A model generated the notes under the pieces. That model was not told the DNA's origin and searched no databases. It saw only the letters and a list, made by a program, of their open reading frames with translations. Positions 37,418 through 47,093 of a stretch of DNA of 64,000 bases are shown here, piece by piece. How positions within the stretch are numbered: position 1 is the stretch's first letter; each line of letters opens with the position of its first letter. Position numbers and translations under genes: made by a program. The stretch is taken from contig NZ_JAIVFX010000003.1 of the NCBI RefSeq assembly GCF_020829625.1, positions 1 through 64,000 of the forward strand. The letters run 5' to 3'. The stretch comes from Nostoc sp. XA010. GTDB taxonomy: Bacteria > Cyanobacteriota > Cyanobacteriia > Cyanobacteriales > Nostocaceae.

Positions 37418-37610
37418 AAGCATCTCCAACCACAAACCAAGATATCTTTAGGGGCCTACCTTGTGGTGTACCCTTCTGAGCTAGATTTTGCAAACCAACG
37501 GAATCTTAGATTAACAGTTTTTACCTAAAATTAAAGCTGTTCTTTTTCCGAAATTATCACTGTCATAAGTGTTGTTTTAATAGTTACAGCAGTTCATCAG
37601 CATCTAACTA

Positions 37611-38903
37611 ATGAGTCAAACAGAGAGTACTACTTCGGCTAAAACCAAAGCTAGCCCTTGGTGGCAGCGTATCCCTCTCACATTGCAAATTCTCATCGCC
37701 CTAGTAGCCGCAGTCAGCGTTGGAATTGCTCTTGGTGCGGGGAATCCCAATCCAAGCAATGCTACCTTAATCAACAATTTAGCAATTCCGGCCGAGTTAG
37801 TGCTAAAAGCTCTCCGCGCCCTAGCTACGCCCCTGATTTTGGTAGCGGTGCTGCACACCTTAATGACTACGAATATCCCTGGTACAGCTGGACGGCGGTT
37901 GGCAGTACTACTTTTAACTAACACTACTGTAGCTATTTTAATCGGGCTTCTCGTAGCAAATGTGCTGCGTCCGGGCACTTGGGGCAATGTAGCCACCTCA
38001 ACAACTACAGAAATAACTACTCAAAGTCTTGATCCTTGGGGAATACTCAAAGATGCTGTACCGGAAGCTGTTCTGAAGCCATTAGTTGATAATAATGTAA
38101 TTCAACTAATTGTGATTGCCCTGAGTTTTGGCATCGTTCTGCGGGGATTAAAATCTGAACAAATTGCCCAAGGTAAGAACGCATACCAGCCGATAGAGGA
38201 TGTCATCGGGATTTTGTTTGAAGCGGTAGTCGGTGTCCTCAACTGGGTAATTGCCTTAGTACCTTTCGCAGTCTTTGGGATTGTTGCTAAAACAGTTGCT
38301 CTGCAAGGATTTGCACCGTTTAAATCTTTGGGCGCATTTATCGTGGCGGTGCTGTTAGCACTGGCATTGCAGGCGTGCTACTATCTCACCAGAGTAAAAT
38401 TTGGTTCTTGGGTACACCCGCTAAAATTCCTAGCTGGTGGTTCTGATGCTTTTTTGGCAGCTTTCTCAACTTCTTCCTCTGCGGCGGCAATGCCTATAAC
38501 CTTTGAGGTTTTGCAAACAAAAGTCGGTTTAAGAGAATCTTCTGCTGCCTTGGGGTCATTAGTAGGGGCAAATTTCAATAATGATGGCACTGCCCTCTAT
38601 GAAGCAATGTCTGCGTTGTATATTTCCCAACTGATTGGGCAACATCTAAGTCTGGGGCAGCAGTTAATTGTCATCCTTACCTCAATTTTTGCATCTGTAG
38701 GTGCGGCGAATATTCCCAATGCTGGACTGGTAACGATGACACTGGTGTTCACTTCTGTAGGCTTACCTACTCAATACATTGCTTTGCTAGTTACTATCGA
38801 CTGGTTTCTGGATCGCTGCCGCACCGCAATTAATGTTATGGGAGATATGACTGTCAGTGCTTTACTTGATGGCAAAAAGCCTCGTTCTATAGACGAGGCT
38901 TAG
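37611..38903 (+). CDS. Dicarboxylate/amino acid:cation symporter (DAACS family)
   Basis: A 430-residue transporter of the GltP/DctA fold. Eight membrane helices can be traced, with the family motifs AFSTSSSAAAMPITFEVL (hairpin loop 1 serine-rich motif), NFNNDGTALYEAMSALYIS (helix 7 motif), and IPNAGLVTMTLVF and DRCRTAINVMGD near the end. It takes up glutamate, aspartate or C4-dicarboxylates with Na+ or H+. 'RCRTAINV.GD' retains the Asp/Arg substrate region, suggesting an acidic substrate. The gene is monocistronic and divergent from dnaE. Confidence 0.92.
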   Translation: MSQTESTTSAKTKASPWWQRIPLTLQILIALVAAVSVGIALGAGNPNPSNATLINNLAIPAELVLKALRALATPLILVAVLHTLMTTNIPGTAGRRLAVLLLTNTTVAILIGLLVANVLRPGTWGNVATSTTTEITTQSLDPWGILKDAVPEAVLKPLVDNNVIQLIVIALSFGIVLRGLKSEQIAQGKNAYQPIEDVIGILFEAVVGVLNWVIALVPFAVFGIVAKTVALQGFAPFKSLGAFIVAVLLALALQACYYLTRVKFGSWVHPLKFLAGGSDAFLAAFSTSSSAAAMPITFEVLQTKVGLRESSAALGSLVGANFNNDGTALYEAMSALYISQLIGQHLSLGQQLIVILTSIFASVGAANIPNAGLVTMTLVFTSVGLPTQYIALLVTIDWFLDRCRTAINVMGDMTVSALLDGKKPRSIDEA

Positions 38904-38923
38904 TTTTACGGCTTTTGAGGTAT

Positions 38924-39109
38924 CTAATGCTGTTGAGGCCCTTTGGCATCACATTCTTTAGCCCAGCAGCGTTCTAGAAGTCGAAGATGCCAGATCAATG
39001 CAAAGCGTTGAGGATTCAATATTAACTTTGTATCCTGACTAAATAAAGGCTGATTTAGATACTGCCAAAGGGGAAATTGAATTTTGGTGTGTTTTGGATT
39101 TGGAGTCAT
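38924..39109 (-). CDS. Small hypothetical protein
   Basis: A 61-residue frame with a protein-like composition (IQFPLWQYLNQPLFSQ; LNPQRFALIWHLRLLERCW) and an ATG start. No membrane segment and no family is recognised with certainty. It lies 20 bp beyond the transporter stop on the opposite strand. The regular aromatic and arginine spacing makes it more likely real than chance, but the case is not strong. Confidence 0.45.
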   Translation of the reverse strand: MTPNPKHTKIQFPLWQYLNQPLFSQDTKLILNPQRFALIWHLRLLERCWAKECDAKGPQQH

Positions 39110-39595
39110 AAGAACAACAAATATTATAAAAGTTTAGTGCTGAGAGTTGGCATTTTGTTTAACAATTGCCTGATGCTGTTTTTCTAGTTAAAGGCTACAC
39201 TGTGTTTTTGCAGTTGTCCTGGTGACAATTGCGGAATTTCACTAAGTAAATTTATGTTGTTTCCGCTTTAATACTGAAATTGCACACACTATTTTTCTGA
39301 TTTCCCATCCCGTGACAAGTCATACCATTTCACAACATTCGTGGTACAGCGTTGATTAAAAGCGTACAAATCTATGCCCCTACAGTCAATTCATCTGTTA
39401 CAAAGATTTTTAGAAGCGATCGCATTGCCATCCAGAATCTTAACTCGGTAGCTTGTTAATAAATCGGGTAGTGTGGCGTTAAGGTGTCGAATTATAGCTT
39501 ATAAAAGACTTGTAATTTGTGTTACTAACTGTGAATTTATAGTCAATTTGCTCATCAGGTTAGTTCAATTGATTATTTTTTTATTTAGAAGTCCC
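39110..39595. other. Intergenic region
   Basis: No gene or RNA was recognised in about 490 bases. It is AT-rich and contains one HIP1-like octamer (about 39416-39423). Open frames here are on the strand opposite to, or overlapping, the next gene and are not convincing. Confidence 0.4.
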
Positions 39596-40669
39596 TTATC
39601 CCACCGTTACCACCCGCCGAATTTCGTCGCTGCGAAACCCGATCGCCATTGGACGACGTACCCCCAAAAGTGCTACCACGTCGTACAATTCCAGTACTAC
39701 CCCTTCCATTCGCAGGGAATGGACAATATCGCCACTTCTCAGATCAATCACTAGTAACCCACAGCGAGGCTCAACGTTTTTCTGTTGCAATTTATCGTCT
39801 AGGGGCAAGCCGCTAAAAGTCTTGTTATGCCTGGGTTGAGAAATTCCCACAACTGCAAAGTCGCCATGAAATGCACAACCGCGCAGATATCCCGGACAAA
39901 AAGCCACTGCCTCAAACACTCCCCGCTTTAAATCGACAAAGCCAAACTCTCCCGCGCCTGAGTTGAGCAGCCAGAGTTTTTCCTGATGCCAGCGTGGGGA
40001 ATGGGGCATAGACAACCCCTGCAACACGATTTCATTGCTTTCTACGTCAATGACACAGCCACCATTTGCCCGATGCTCCCGCCAGCCTTCTGCTATATCT
40101 GACTGGCTGACGACAGTAACATATTTAGGTTTTCCTTGCTGCATTGCCAACCCATTCAGGTGACATCGATCTTCCGCCGCTAGTTTGCTGATAAAGGTTG
40201 GCTGCCACAGAGGAAGGAAACTGTGGGTTTCGCTGACTGTTGCCAAACAACTAAATAAGGTATTGACAAATACTAATTTTTGTGGAGCTAAATCTTTTTC
40301 TTCTGCTCTACTCAAAGCAATGTCGTGAATATCCAAATCTCCCGTCACATAACTCATCTGGGGCAGATAAAGAGCATCGTAGCCTTGGTGGTTTTGTCCG
40401 GGTTGGATGATGTTTTCAAATCGCCACAGTTGATACAGGGAACTCATGTAGAGGCTGTTGCCATTGGTATACAAACCCATGCACCGCTCAAAGCTACGTT
40501 CAAATACAGATAATTTGCCGTTTGGTTGCAAGCCGATGAAAAATAATTTCCCCGCTTGATAGGTTGTGAAGGACAAACTCAGGTTTTGCTCATACAGCCA
40601 AGAGGTAAACTGGCGAGAAGCATTGATTTCTAGAGATGGTTTGTTAATGTTGCTGTCATTAGGATTCAC
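39596..40669 (-). CDS. TIGR03032/DUF4915 family protein
   Basis: The 357-residue protein follows the TIGR03032 pattern: FTSWLYEQNLSLSFTTYQAGKLFFIG at the start, LYMSSLYQLWRFEN, HDIA, FVNTLFSCLATV, and HLNGLAM.QG.PKYVT, then MPHSPRWHQEKLWLLNSGAGEFG and CPGYLRGCAF. The fold is probably a beta propeller. Function is unestablished; members are scattered among cyanobacteria and often sit near peptide or polysaccharide genes, which is not the case here. Confidence 0.85.
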   Translation of the reverse strand: MNPNDSNINKPSLEINASRQFTSWLYEQNLSLSFTTYQAGKLFFIGLQPNGKLSVFERSFERCMGLYTNGNSLYMSSLYQLWRFENIIQPGQNHQGYDALYLPQMSYVTGDLDIHDIALSRAEEKDLAPQKLVFVNTLFSCLATVSETHSFLPLWQPTFISKLAAEDRCHLNGLAMQQGKPKYVTVVSQSDIAEGWREHRANGGCVIDVESNEIVLQGLSMPHSPRWHQEKLWLLNSGAGEFGFVDLKRGVFEAVAFCPGYLRGCAFHGDFAVVGISQPRHNKTFSGLPLDDKLQQKNVEPRCGLLVIDLRSGDIVHSLRMEGVVLELYDVVALLGVRRPMAIGFRSDEIRRVVTVG

Positions 40670-41030
40670 TTAGTTTTGACTCCTTGATAACTCTGGTGTT
40701 CGATAAGTGATAATTTCGCCGCAGGGCACGGATGCTCCTATTCTTGGACGTAAGCTAGGCAATACAACAGCAACAGCGTTTCTGTCATCTGCTTTGAGCG
40801 ATCGCACTCGACACATTTCCTAGCCAGTGGTTCCTCATTTCAGAAATCTACCAGAGTATTCTCGGAGTCCTTTTAAAACATCCTTTTAAAACAATAGATG
40901 GTTTTGTAATATAAAAGTATATCGTGTGTAATCTAAAACTTAAAACTTCCAATATCTGTCTAAAGATAGATGGCTTAGTGCAGCTTTGCGTAAAATTGTA
41001 GCGTTTTTAATGCAAGGGGACACATTGCCA

Positions 41031-41093
41031 TTGTCAGCCGATGCATTGGCATTGTCAGTCGATGCATTGGCATTGTCAGCCGATGCATTGGCA
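41031..41093. repeat. 21-bp tandem repeat, three copies
   Basis: Units ttgtcagccgatgcattggc(a) at 41031-41051, 41052-41072 and 41073-41093; the middle copy differs by one base. Partial units flank it. The unit is a multiple of three. Confidence 0.85.
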
Positions 41094-41289
41094 TTGCAGG
41101 GTATTGCCAAATTTAATTTGCTACGAATTAATAAAATGCTGTACTTAGTCAATAACTAAAATTCTCTTGGGCGGACTCTGCATCTTGACAAAAAAAATGA
41201 GATGGACATCTTGTCCATCCCACAATAAAAAAGAGAATTTTTGTCATAAAACGCTTTGCCTTGCGTATATAGCGGTTCTCGTGAAATAC

Positions 41290-41379
41290 AGACCTAACCC
41301 CCAGCCCCTTCCCTGCAAAGGAAGGGGAGTGAGCATCAAAGCCTCTCTCCTTTTAGGAGAGAGGTTGGAGAGAGGTCAA
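41290..41379. repeat. Dispersed cyanobacterial intergenic repeat
   Basis: Contains ctaacccccagccccttccc, an inverted stem (ccttccctgcaaaggaagg), and a second stem (cctctctccttttaggagagagg). This double-stem form is very common between genes of Nostocales. It may act as a terminator for neighbouring transcripts. Confidence 0.7.
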
Positions 41380-41451
41380 AATGTATTGCATCCAAACGAA
41401 AAGCGCTATATTTAAGCTAAAGCGCTTCCCCTAAGTTAAATGTCTCACTAT

Positions 41452-43164
41452 TTAATAATGAGTGCCGGTTTTGCGATGGTTAATGGCAGTCACAGCATCA
41501 GGCTTGAGTAATTTACCTTCATCTACAGTTGCATACACAACCCAATGGTCGCCACATTCCATACGTTGGTTGACTGAGCATTCCAAATATGCTAAAGCAT
41601 CGGTGAGGACGGTACAACCGTTATCTGCAACTGCTGTACTAAAGTTGGCAAATCGATCTTCTCCAGGTGCAAAAGATTTACGAAAATGCTTCATGTAATC
41701 TTGATGATTGCCTTCAGGTAGAATATTTAAGGCAAACTTACCGCCTGGATACATCAAAGATTCGATCGCTCGGTCTTTGGCGATCGCAACAGTTAGTCCA
41801 GGTGGGTTAAAGGTGGCTTGAGAAACCCAAGCGCCTAACATTGCGGTAGACACTTCTCCAAGTTTCGCTGTCACCACGCAGACGGAACCAACAATCCGAC
41901 CAACAGCCTGTTCTACTGGAGTAGCGGCTTGTTGTGGTACGCGTACCTTTTTAGCCTTTTTCAGTGCTTGGGCAAAGTCTGTGCCTAATTCTTCACAAAA
42001 CTTGAGAGTGACATCATCAGGTTTAAACTTCACCTTCAGGGTGTCAAAGCCAAAGCGATATCCAGCATCCCGGAGTTTACCTTCAATTAAGTCAAAGGCT
42101 TCGCCACTCCAGCCGTAGGAACCAAAAACCCCAGCGAGTTTGCTATTGTCACCGCTTGATAGCACAATACCTAAAGCTGTATGAATGGGAGTTGGCGCAT
42201 GACCACCGATGGTAGGAGAACCAATGATAAAACCCTCTGACTGTGCTAGGTTGATACGAATTTCATCAGGAGTAGCAAATTCGCAGTTAATCGATTTGAC
42301 TGCAACTCCACCTTTAGTTAATCCCAGAGCGATCGCTTGTGCTAAAGTCGCTGTATTGCCGTAAGCTGAAGCGTAAAGTAAGGCTACAGAAATCTCGCGA
42401 TCGTTGTGAGAACGGCTCCACTCTGCATAAGCTTTAGTGAGTTCGATTAAGCTGGTGCGTACCAAGGGCCCGTGACCCACAGCATACATTCTCACCTGCA
42501 AATCTGAGATTTTCTCCAAAGCTGCTTGCACATGAGGAATTTGGGGAGCCATCAGGCAGTTAAAGTAGTAACGTTGGTCTTCTTTAAGCGCTTCCCAGTT
42601 ATCATCAAACAGTTCATCACCACAGAGATGAGTTGCAAATAACTTATCTGTGTAGAGAATTTGGGTTTGCTGATCGTAGGTACAAAGCCCTTCCGGCCAA
42701 CGCGGACTGGGAGTGGGCAAGAATTTTAAAACATGACCCTTGCCTAAATCCAGAGTTTCTTTCCCCCGCATCACCAAGACTTTCAAATCATGATCTAAGA
42801 AAGCAGCACGCAAATTGTTCGCACCGGGAAGAGAACAGACAAAAGTTACCTGTGGTGCCAGTTCTAAAATTGCTTTGAGGGTTGCAACTCGATTGGGACT
42901 AAAATGACCCAGGATTATATAATCCAAACTTTGCAAATCTAAAGTCTGCCGCAATGCCTCTAAATAAATTTCGGTAAAGCTTTCTGGCGGTGGATCAAGA
43001 AGTGCGGTTTTATCAGCTTCAATTAAATAGCAATTAGAGGTAGTACCTCTTTCAAGTGCGTATTCAATTTCAAACCGCAGACGTGACCAACTACGTGCTT
43101 TGATCGCCTTAGTATTTGTAGCAATTGGTAAAACTTGGACGTCGCGTGGCTTGGAATTGGTCAT
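41452..43164 (-). CDS. flv1: Flavodiiron protein, Flv1-like (degenerate iron site)
   Basis: A 570-residue cyanobacterial flavodiiron protein with three parts: a metallo-beta-lactamase-like domain, a flavodoxin-like domain (SVALLYASAYGNTATLAQAI, about 255-275) and a C-terminal flavin reductase-like domain (from about 420). With Flv3 it reduces O2 to water using photosynthetic electrons. Where Flv3 has HTEPDH, this protein has HFSPNR, so most iron ligands are missing, as in Flv1/Flv2 types. It lies 118 bp downstream of flv3 in the same direction. The tight pairing resembles the heterocyst pair flv1B/flv3B of Anabaena; that assignment is inferred. Confidence 0.85.
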   Translation of the reverse strand: MTNSKPRDVQVLPIATNTKAIKARSWSRLRFEIEYALERGTTSNCYLIEADKTALLDPPPESFTEIYLEALRQTLDLQSLDYIILGHFSPNRVATLKAILELAPQVTFVCSLPGANNLRAAFLDHDLKVLVMRGKETLDLGKGHVLKFLPTPSPRWPEGLCTYDQQTQILYTDKLFATHLCGDELFDDNWEALKEDQRYYFNCLMAPQIPHVQAALEKISDLQVRMYAVGHGPLVRTSLIELTKAYAEWSRSHNDREISVALLYASAYGNTATLAQAIALGLTKGGVAVKSINCEFATPDEIRINLAQSEGFIIGSPTIGGHAPTPIHTALGIVLSSGDNSKLAGVFGSYGWSGEAFDLIEGKLRDAGYRFGFDTLKVKFKPDDVTLKFCEELGTDFAQALKKAKKVRVPQQAATPVEQAVGRIVGSVCVVTAKLGEVSTAMLGAWVSQATFNPPGLTVAIAKDRAIESLMYPGGKFALNILPEGNHQDYMKHFRKSFAPGEDRFANFSTAVADNGCTVLTDALAYLECSVNQRMECGDHWVVYATVDEGKLLKPDAVTAINHRKTGTHY

Positions 43165-43282
43165 AGCTGTTGGGTAAAGTTAGGGAACAGGGAATAGGGA
43201 ATAGGTTATAGGTATGGATCATAGGAAACAGGGGATAGTTTTCTTTTCTGTCCCCTGTCACCTGTTACTTTTTCACTCTTTC

Positions 43283-45001
43283 TTAGTAGTAATTACCTAC
43301 TTTGCGATGGCGAACGGCTGTCAATCCATCGTTTTTGGAGACACGGCCTTCTTGAACGGTGCAATATAAAATCCAGTGGTCGCTGCATTCCATGCTGCTC
43401 TGTATTTCACATTCCATGTATGCCAGAGCATCTGCCAGAATCGGGGAACCGTTTTTCGCGGTTTGAGTTTTTACCCCAGCAAAGCGATCAGCACCAGGAT
43501 GCAAGCGCTTGAGGAAGTGCTTTTTAAGTTCTTGATAATTGCCTTCTTCCAAAACGTTGAGGACGAAGCGATCGCCTATTTGCATTAAGGAATCAATGGC
43601 GCGGTCTTTAGCAACGGCAATTGTTAATCCCAAAGGTTGCAAACTCGCTTGCGTTACCCAGGATGCCAGCATTGCACTTGAGGCATTATCTTTTTTAGTA
43701 GTGACTATATACAGTCCACTGCTAATCCGACCCAGCGCCTTTTCCATGTTGACATCAAGAGACTTGATTTGCTTGATGTTGCGATCGCGCACCAGCAATT
43801 GTCCGATGTCTTTACCCGCTTCTTCACACAACTGGAATGTTGATGCGCTGGGAACTTCTTTAATCCGAATGGGTGGGAAAGCTTCTTTGATGCCAGAGTT
43901 GATAAATTGTCTGCGGAGTGTATCAATGGGTTCATCATCCCCACCATAACATTCAAACAGCCCAATCAATTGCTTGTTCTTGGCGACAGCTAGCACCGAA
44001 CTGATACCAGCTTGAGCTGCGGCAGAAGTAGTCGGAGGCATACCAATAATAATGCCAGCTGCTCTCCCGGCTAGTTCTTGAATTTCTTGGCTCTCAGCAG
44101 TACTTAGATCCAGTACTTCTACGCCAATGCCTGTTTTCAGTATACCTTCGGCAATTGCGTGACCAAGGCGTTCGCCATATCCGTAATCTGAAACAAAAAA
44201 CAAGCCGACGGTTGTTTCTGCTTTAGCTTGCTTTTGGCTCCAATTTTCGTAGCACCCGGTTAGAACATCTAAATGGTGGTATAATAGTGGACCGTGACCG
44301 TTGGCAATAATATTAATCTTCCCAAGATCGCCCATGCGCTTCATCGCATTCAGCAGCGAACGAGCGTTAGGGCCCATTAAGCAGTCGTAGTAAAATCTAA
44401 AGTCAGCTTCGATCGCTTCTAAATCTTCATCGAAGGTGCGATCGTCACAAAAATGCATCCCAAAAGCATCACAGGTATAGAGAATTTGGGTTTTGCGGTC
44501 AAAGCTAAAGATTGTATCCGGCCAGTGCAGGTTAGGCGCACTCACGAATTCCATTTCGTGTCCTTTACCAATATCTATGCGATCGCCAGTTTTGACAACT
44601 CGCTTAGAAAATGGATCGTGTACCAAGCCTTCTAAAAACTGAAGCGCAACTTTTGAGGCTAAAACGGTAGCTCTAGGAGCTAACTGAAGAACATCTTCCA
44701 CCAAGCCGCTATGGTCTGGCTCTGTGTGGCTGACAATTATGTAATCAATTGTTTTAGGGTTAACAAGACCTTTTAGAGTCTCTAAATACAGATCGCGAAA
44801 CTTCTGGTGAGAAGTATCAATCAAAACTGTTTGTTCACCCCTAATTAGATATGAATTGTAGGTTGTGCCGTTTTGCAGTCCGAATTCGATATCGAAGCGA
44901 TCGCGATCCCAATCAAGAGAGCGAATCGCTGTTGTGTTAGGAGCAATTTCTACAGTTTGTATAGTTAACCGATGCTGAACGTTCTCTGCGATCGCTACCA
45001 T
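43283..45001 (-). CDS. flv3: Flavodiiron protein, Flv3-like
   Basis: A 572-residue protein with the same three-domain layout as its neighbour. The diiron ligands are intact: HTEPDHSG (about 86-93), plus later Asp and His (CDAFGMHFC; ANGHGPLLY). The flavodoxin part has FFVSDYGYGERLGHAIAEG, and a flavin-reductase domain follows (KALGRISSGLYIVTTKK). The heterodimer partner is the downstream flv1. Start at the ATG 45001 matches family length. The pair may belong to heterocysts, where it would consume oxygen to protect nitrogenase; the sequence alone does not prove this. Confidence 0.87.
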   Translation of the reverse strand: MVAIAENVQHRLTIQTVEIAPNTTAIRSLDWDRDRFDIEFGLQNGTTYNSYLIRGEQTVLIDTSHQKFRDLYLETLKGLVNPKTIDYIIVSHTEPDHSGLVEDVLQLAPRATVLASKVALQFLEGLVHDPFSKRVVKTGDRIDIGKGHEMEFVSAPNLHWPDTIFSFDRKTQILYTCDAFGMHFCDDRTFDEDLEAIEADFRFYYDCLMGPNARSLLNAMKRMGDLGKINIIANGHGPLLYHHLDVLTGCYENWSQKQAKAETTVGLFFVSDYGYGERLGHAIAEGILKTGIGVEVLDLSTAESQEIQELAGRAAGIIIGMPPTTSAAAQAGISSVLAVAKNKQLIGLFECYGGDDEPIDTLRRQFINSGIKEAFPPIRIKEVPSASTFQLCEEAGKDIGQLLVRDRNIKQIKSLDVNMEKALGRISSGLYIVTTKKDNASSAMLASWVTQASLQPLGLTIAVAKDRAIDSLMQIGDRFVLNVLEEGNYQELKKHFLKRLHPGADRFAGVKTQTAKNGSPILADALAYMECEIQSSMECSDHWILYCTVQEGRVSKNDGLTAVRHRKVGNYY

Positions 45002-46184
45002 TATTCGTCTCCGAGCGCAAATTAACAGGTTTTTCTTCTGCCTCCTATTGTCCCTATTATTTTTTGTTTAAGTTGTAATAAATATCAGTTTTTGAAAAAT
45101 TTAACTTGTATCAATTATTGCTGTTTTTCAGCAATAATTATGACTCAAAAAATCTACTAATTATTATTTTATTCTTCAGACTTTACTGAGTATTTGATTT
45201 TGCTATTTATTTGATTTTATCCTAATTAAAAAACATTCGTTTTTATTATATTAAAAAATAATAAGAACATACCCATAACTTTTATTGTAACCTTTTTTTT
45301 GAGATGACGTATGGATACTAAGGAGATAACAGCGTTTACAAGTATATTTTCTAATTGTGGTATAAAATATTTATATGTTGCAAAATAGAGGTATTAAAAG
45401 AATAGATTTAGATGTTGATCATCAAAAGTTACTTTTTTAAACCCCTCTATTATTAAGTAGGAAAAGTAGGAAAAGTAGGAAAGGTAGGAAAAGTGGGAAA
45501 AGTAGGAAAAGTAGCAAAGGCAAGATAAGTTCTGTTTTCACTTCGCATCGAATAATCTGTCAGCACTGTTTTTTATAATGGATATCGCATAGATTTTTTT
45601 TCTCAACTAAAATATCTTCATGGGAAATATAAACTTTATGTAAAGAGGAGAAAACAAATATTTTTATGGAGATAACCAAGACAAATCCCCAGATACGAGT
45701 ATGAGAAAAAGGAACTAAGCTTGTATACCTTTTTCTGGGCATTCAAATGCAAACTAGCGTAAAAATCATTTTTAAAGTTTCGATAAATCTCTCTAACCAT
45801 ACGAATAATCTAATAAATTTAATGATACAGTCCTTTATCATGGACTTTAAACATTAATCAGGACAACACCAATAAATTCTTATTGTCATAACTGAAAGCT
45901 ACAGCTTTTAGCTATCTAATAAATTTACCTATGCAGGTTAATGGTGTCATTTATGATTTACCTAACTTTTTATAAAAATCCATTCTTGATGAAAAATTGC
46001 AAACTTTGATAGTGTTCTCAAGCCAATACTTCTCACGTAGCAGACTTTTAAACGCCGACATCCTTAATACTTATAGTTCAGCTTTTTCAGGGTGCTATTA
46101 AATACGTAAGTAAGTAATTAAGTGTACAGGCGTGAATAGACATAAAAAAATCGCAAAAATTGACTGTGTAAAAGGTTATTGTTT
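45002..46184. other. Long gene-free AT-rich region upstream of flv3
   Basis: About 1.2 kb without a supported gene. It carries the 9-bp tandem repeat at 45455-45517 and runs of A/T near 45220-45300. The flv3 promoter lies here, but specific operators (for example NtcA-type GTAN8TAC) were not picked out with certainty. Confidence 0.45.
45455..45517. repeat. 9-bp tandem repeat, seven copies
   Basis: Seven successive units of aagtaggaa (four exact; the others aggtaggaa, aagtgggaa and aagtagcaa), strictly 9 bp apart, all purine-rich on one strand with a single C in the last. This forms a polypurine tract. Confidence 0.85.
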
Positions 46185-46640
46185 ATGGGATGCCGATTAA
46201 AAGTCTTTCTAACTGAAGAACAAAAGCTGACTTTAGAAGAGTTAAGAAAAGCTAAAGATGTTCCTCAACGTACTAAGGATCGTGCTCAAGTCTTACTGCT
46301 GAATACTCGCGGCTTAAAAAATGAGCAAATTGCTAAAGGCTTGAACTGGGCGATTTCAACAGTACGTCAAACCCTTCATCGCTGGGAAAAGATGGGTTTA
46401 GCAGGTTTGTGGGATGCTCCTGGTCGAGGAGGAAAACCTCGATATTCGGAATCAGACTTGGCTTATCTAGAAAATTGTTTAGCTCAAGAGTCACAGACTT
46501 ATAACTCTAAACAATTAGCAAATAAACTCGCATCTGAGCGTCAAGTAAACTTGAGCGCAGATAGATTACGACGGGTACTTAAAAAAAGAGGAAGGAGGTT
46601 TGGAAGCGCACGCAAACAACCCCAAGAACAGAATAATTAA
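46185..46640 (+). CDS. IS630-type helix-turn-helix protein (orphan transposase N-terminal half)
   Basis: The 151 residues from ATG 46185 (MGCRLKVFLTEEQKLTLEEL) contain a winged/HTH region, 'RTKDRAQVLLLNTRGLKNEQIAKGLNWAISTVRQTLHRWEKMGLAGLWD', followed by 'GRGGKPRYSESD', the pattern of IS630 transposase first open frames. The DDE half does not follow. Such solo forms are frequent in Nostoc and may be either decayed insertion sequences or domesticated DNA-binding proteins. An in-frame TTG lies six bases upstream. Confidence 0.7.
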   Translation: MGCRLKVFLTEEQKLTLEELRKAKDVPQRTKDRAQVLLLNTRGLKNEQIAKGLNWAISTVRQTLHRWEKMGLAGLWDAPGRGGKPRYSESDLAYLENCLAQESQTYNSKQLANKLASERQVNLSADRLRRVLKKRGRRFGSARKQPQEQNN

Positions 46641-47093
46641 CCTGAGTTAGATAAACCTCTCCCTGTCTAACTTTCATTCAAATCTGTCCCTCTCGCCCAT
46701 CGGAAAGGGACATTTTGCGTAATAACACAGGAGTTAGAATACAGAATTCAGAATTGGTGGATACTCTACCCATAAAGGCATAGATTAAGTGAGGCGAAAA
46801 TTTTTAATGCTAGTTTCGCCCACACAACGGCTTGCTCAGTGCATCGCTAGGGGCGAAACCGCGTAGCGGGACGTTCGCGGTAGCGTCTCGTAGAGAAGCA
46901 CAGTTTTAAACCAATATTCAGACGCTCTCTACGAGACGCTGGACAAAGGCGGAACCCAAGCGTACAAAATTCATACTGAATTCTGACTGGAGGCGGAGCG
47001 TCTCCGGCTCCGCTCCTGAGTTCTAAATTCTTCTTATAAAACAAAATCCACCTAAACATTAAACTGTTTGGTGGACTTGTTATTTATTGTTAG
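46641..47093. other. Repeat-rich spacer before the tmRNA gene
   Basis: Holds the hairpin at 46685-46716 and a dense set of dispersed repeats at about 46855-47015: cgtagcgggacgttcgcggt, gcgtctcgtagagaag, its inverse ctctacgagacgct, and ggcggagcgtctccggctccg. Open frames across them are artefacts of the repeats. Confidence 0.5.
46685..46716 (+). terminator. Hairpin after the HTH gene
   Basis: tgtccct (46685-46691) pairs with agggaca (46706-46712), followed by tttt. It is 45 bp after the stop codon of the HTH gene and is a plausible Rho-independent terminator. Confidence 0.6.

Larger units (their letters stand above)
40670..41451. other. Gene-free region with two kinds of repeat
   Basis: No intact gene is seen over about 780 bases. 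It holds the 21-bp tandem repeat at 41031-41093 and a dispersed repeat at 41290-41379. A short frame on the minus strand (40940-41152) encodes NANASADNANAS-type repeats only because of the tandem repeat and is not supported as a gene. Confidence 0.5.

Noticed and set aside
39473..39754. 93-residue plus-strand frame
   Set aside because: It overlaps the TIGR03032 gene on the opposite strand and looks random.
40940..41152. 70-residue frame with NANASADNANAS repeats
   Set aside because: The pattern is produced by the 21-bp tandem repeat; no start signal or family support.
45560..45742. 60-residue minus-strand frame
   Set aside because: AT-rich, no family features, no ribosome site.
46847..47059. 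70-residue minus-strand frame before tmRNA
   Set aside because: It runs through several dispersed repeats and has no protein-like conservation.
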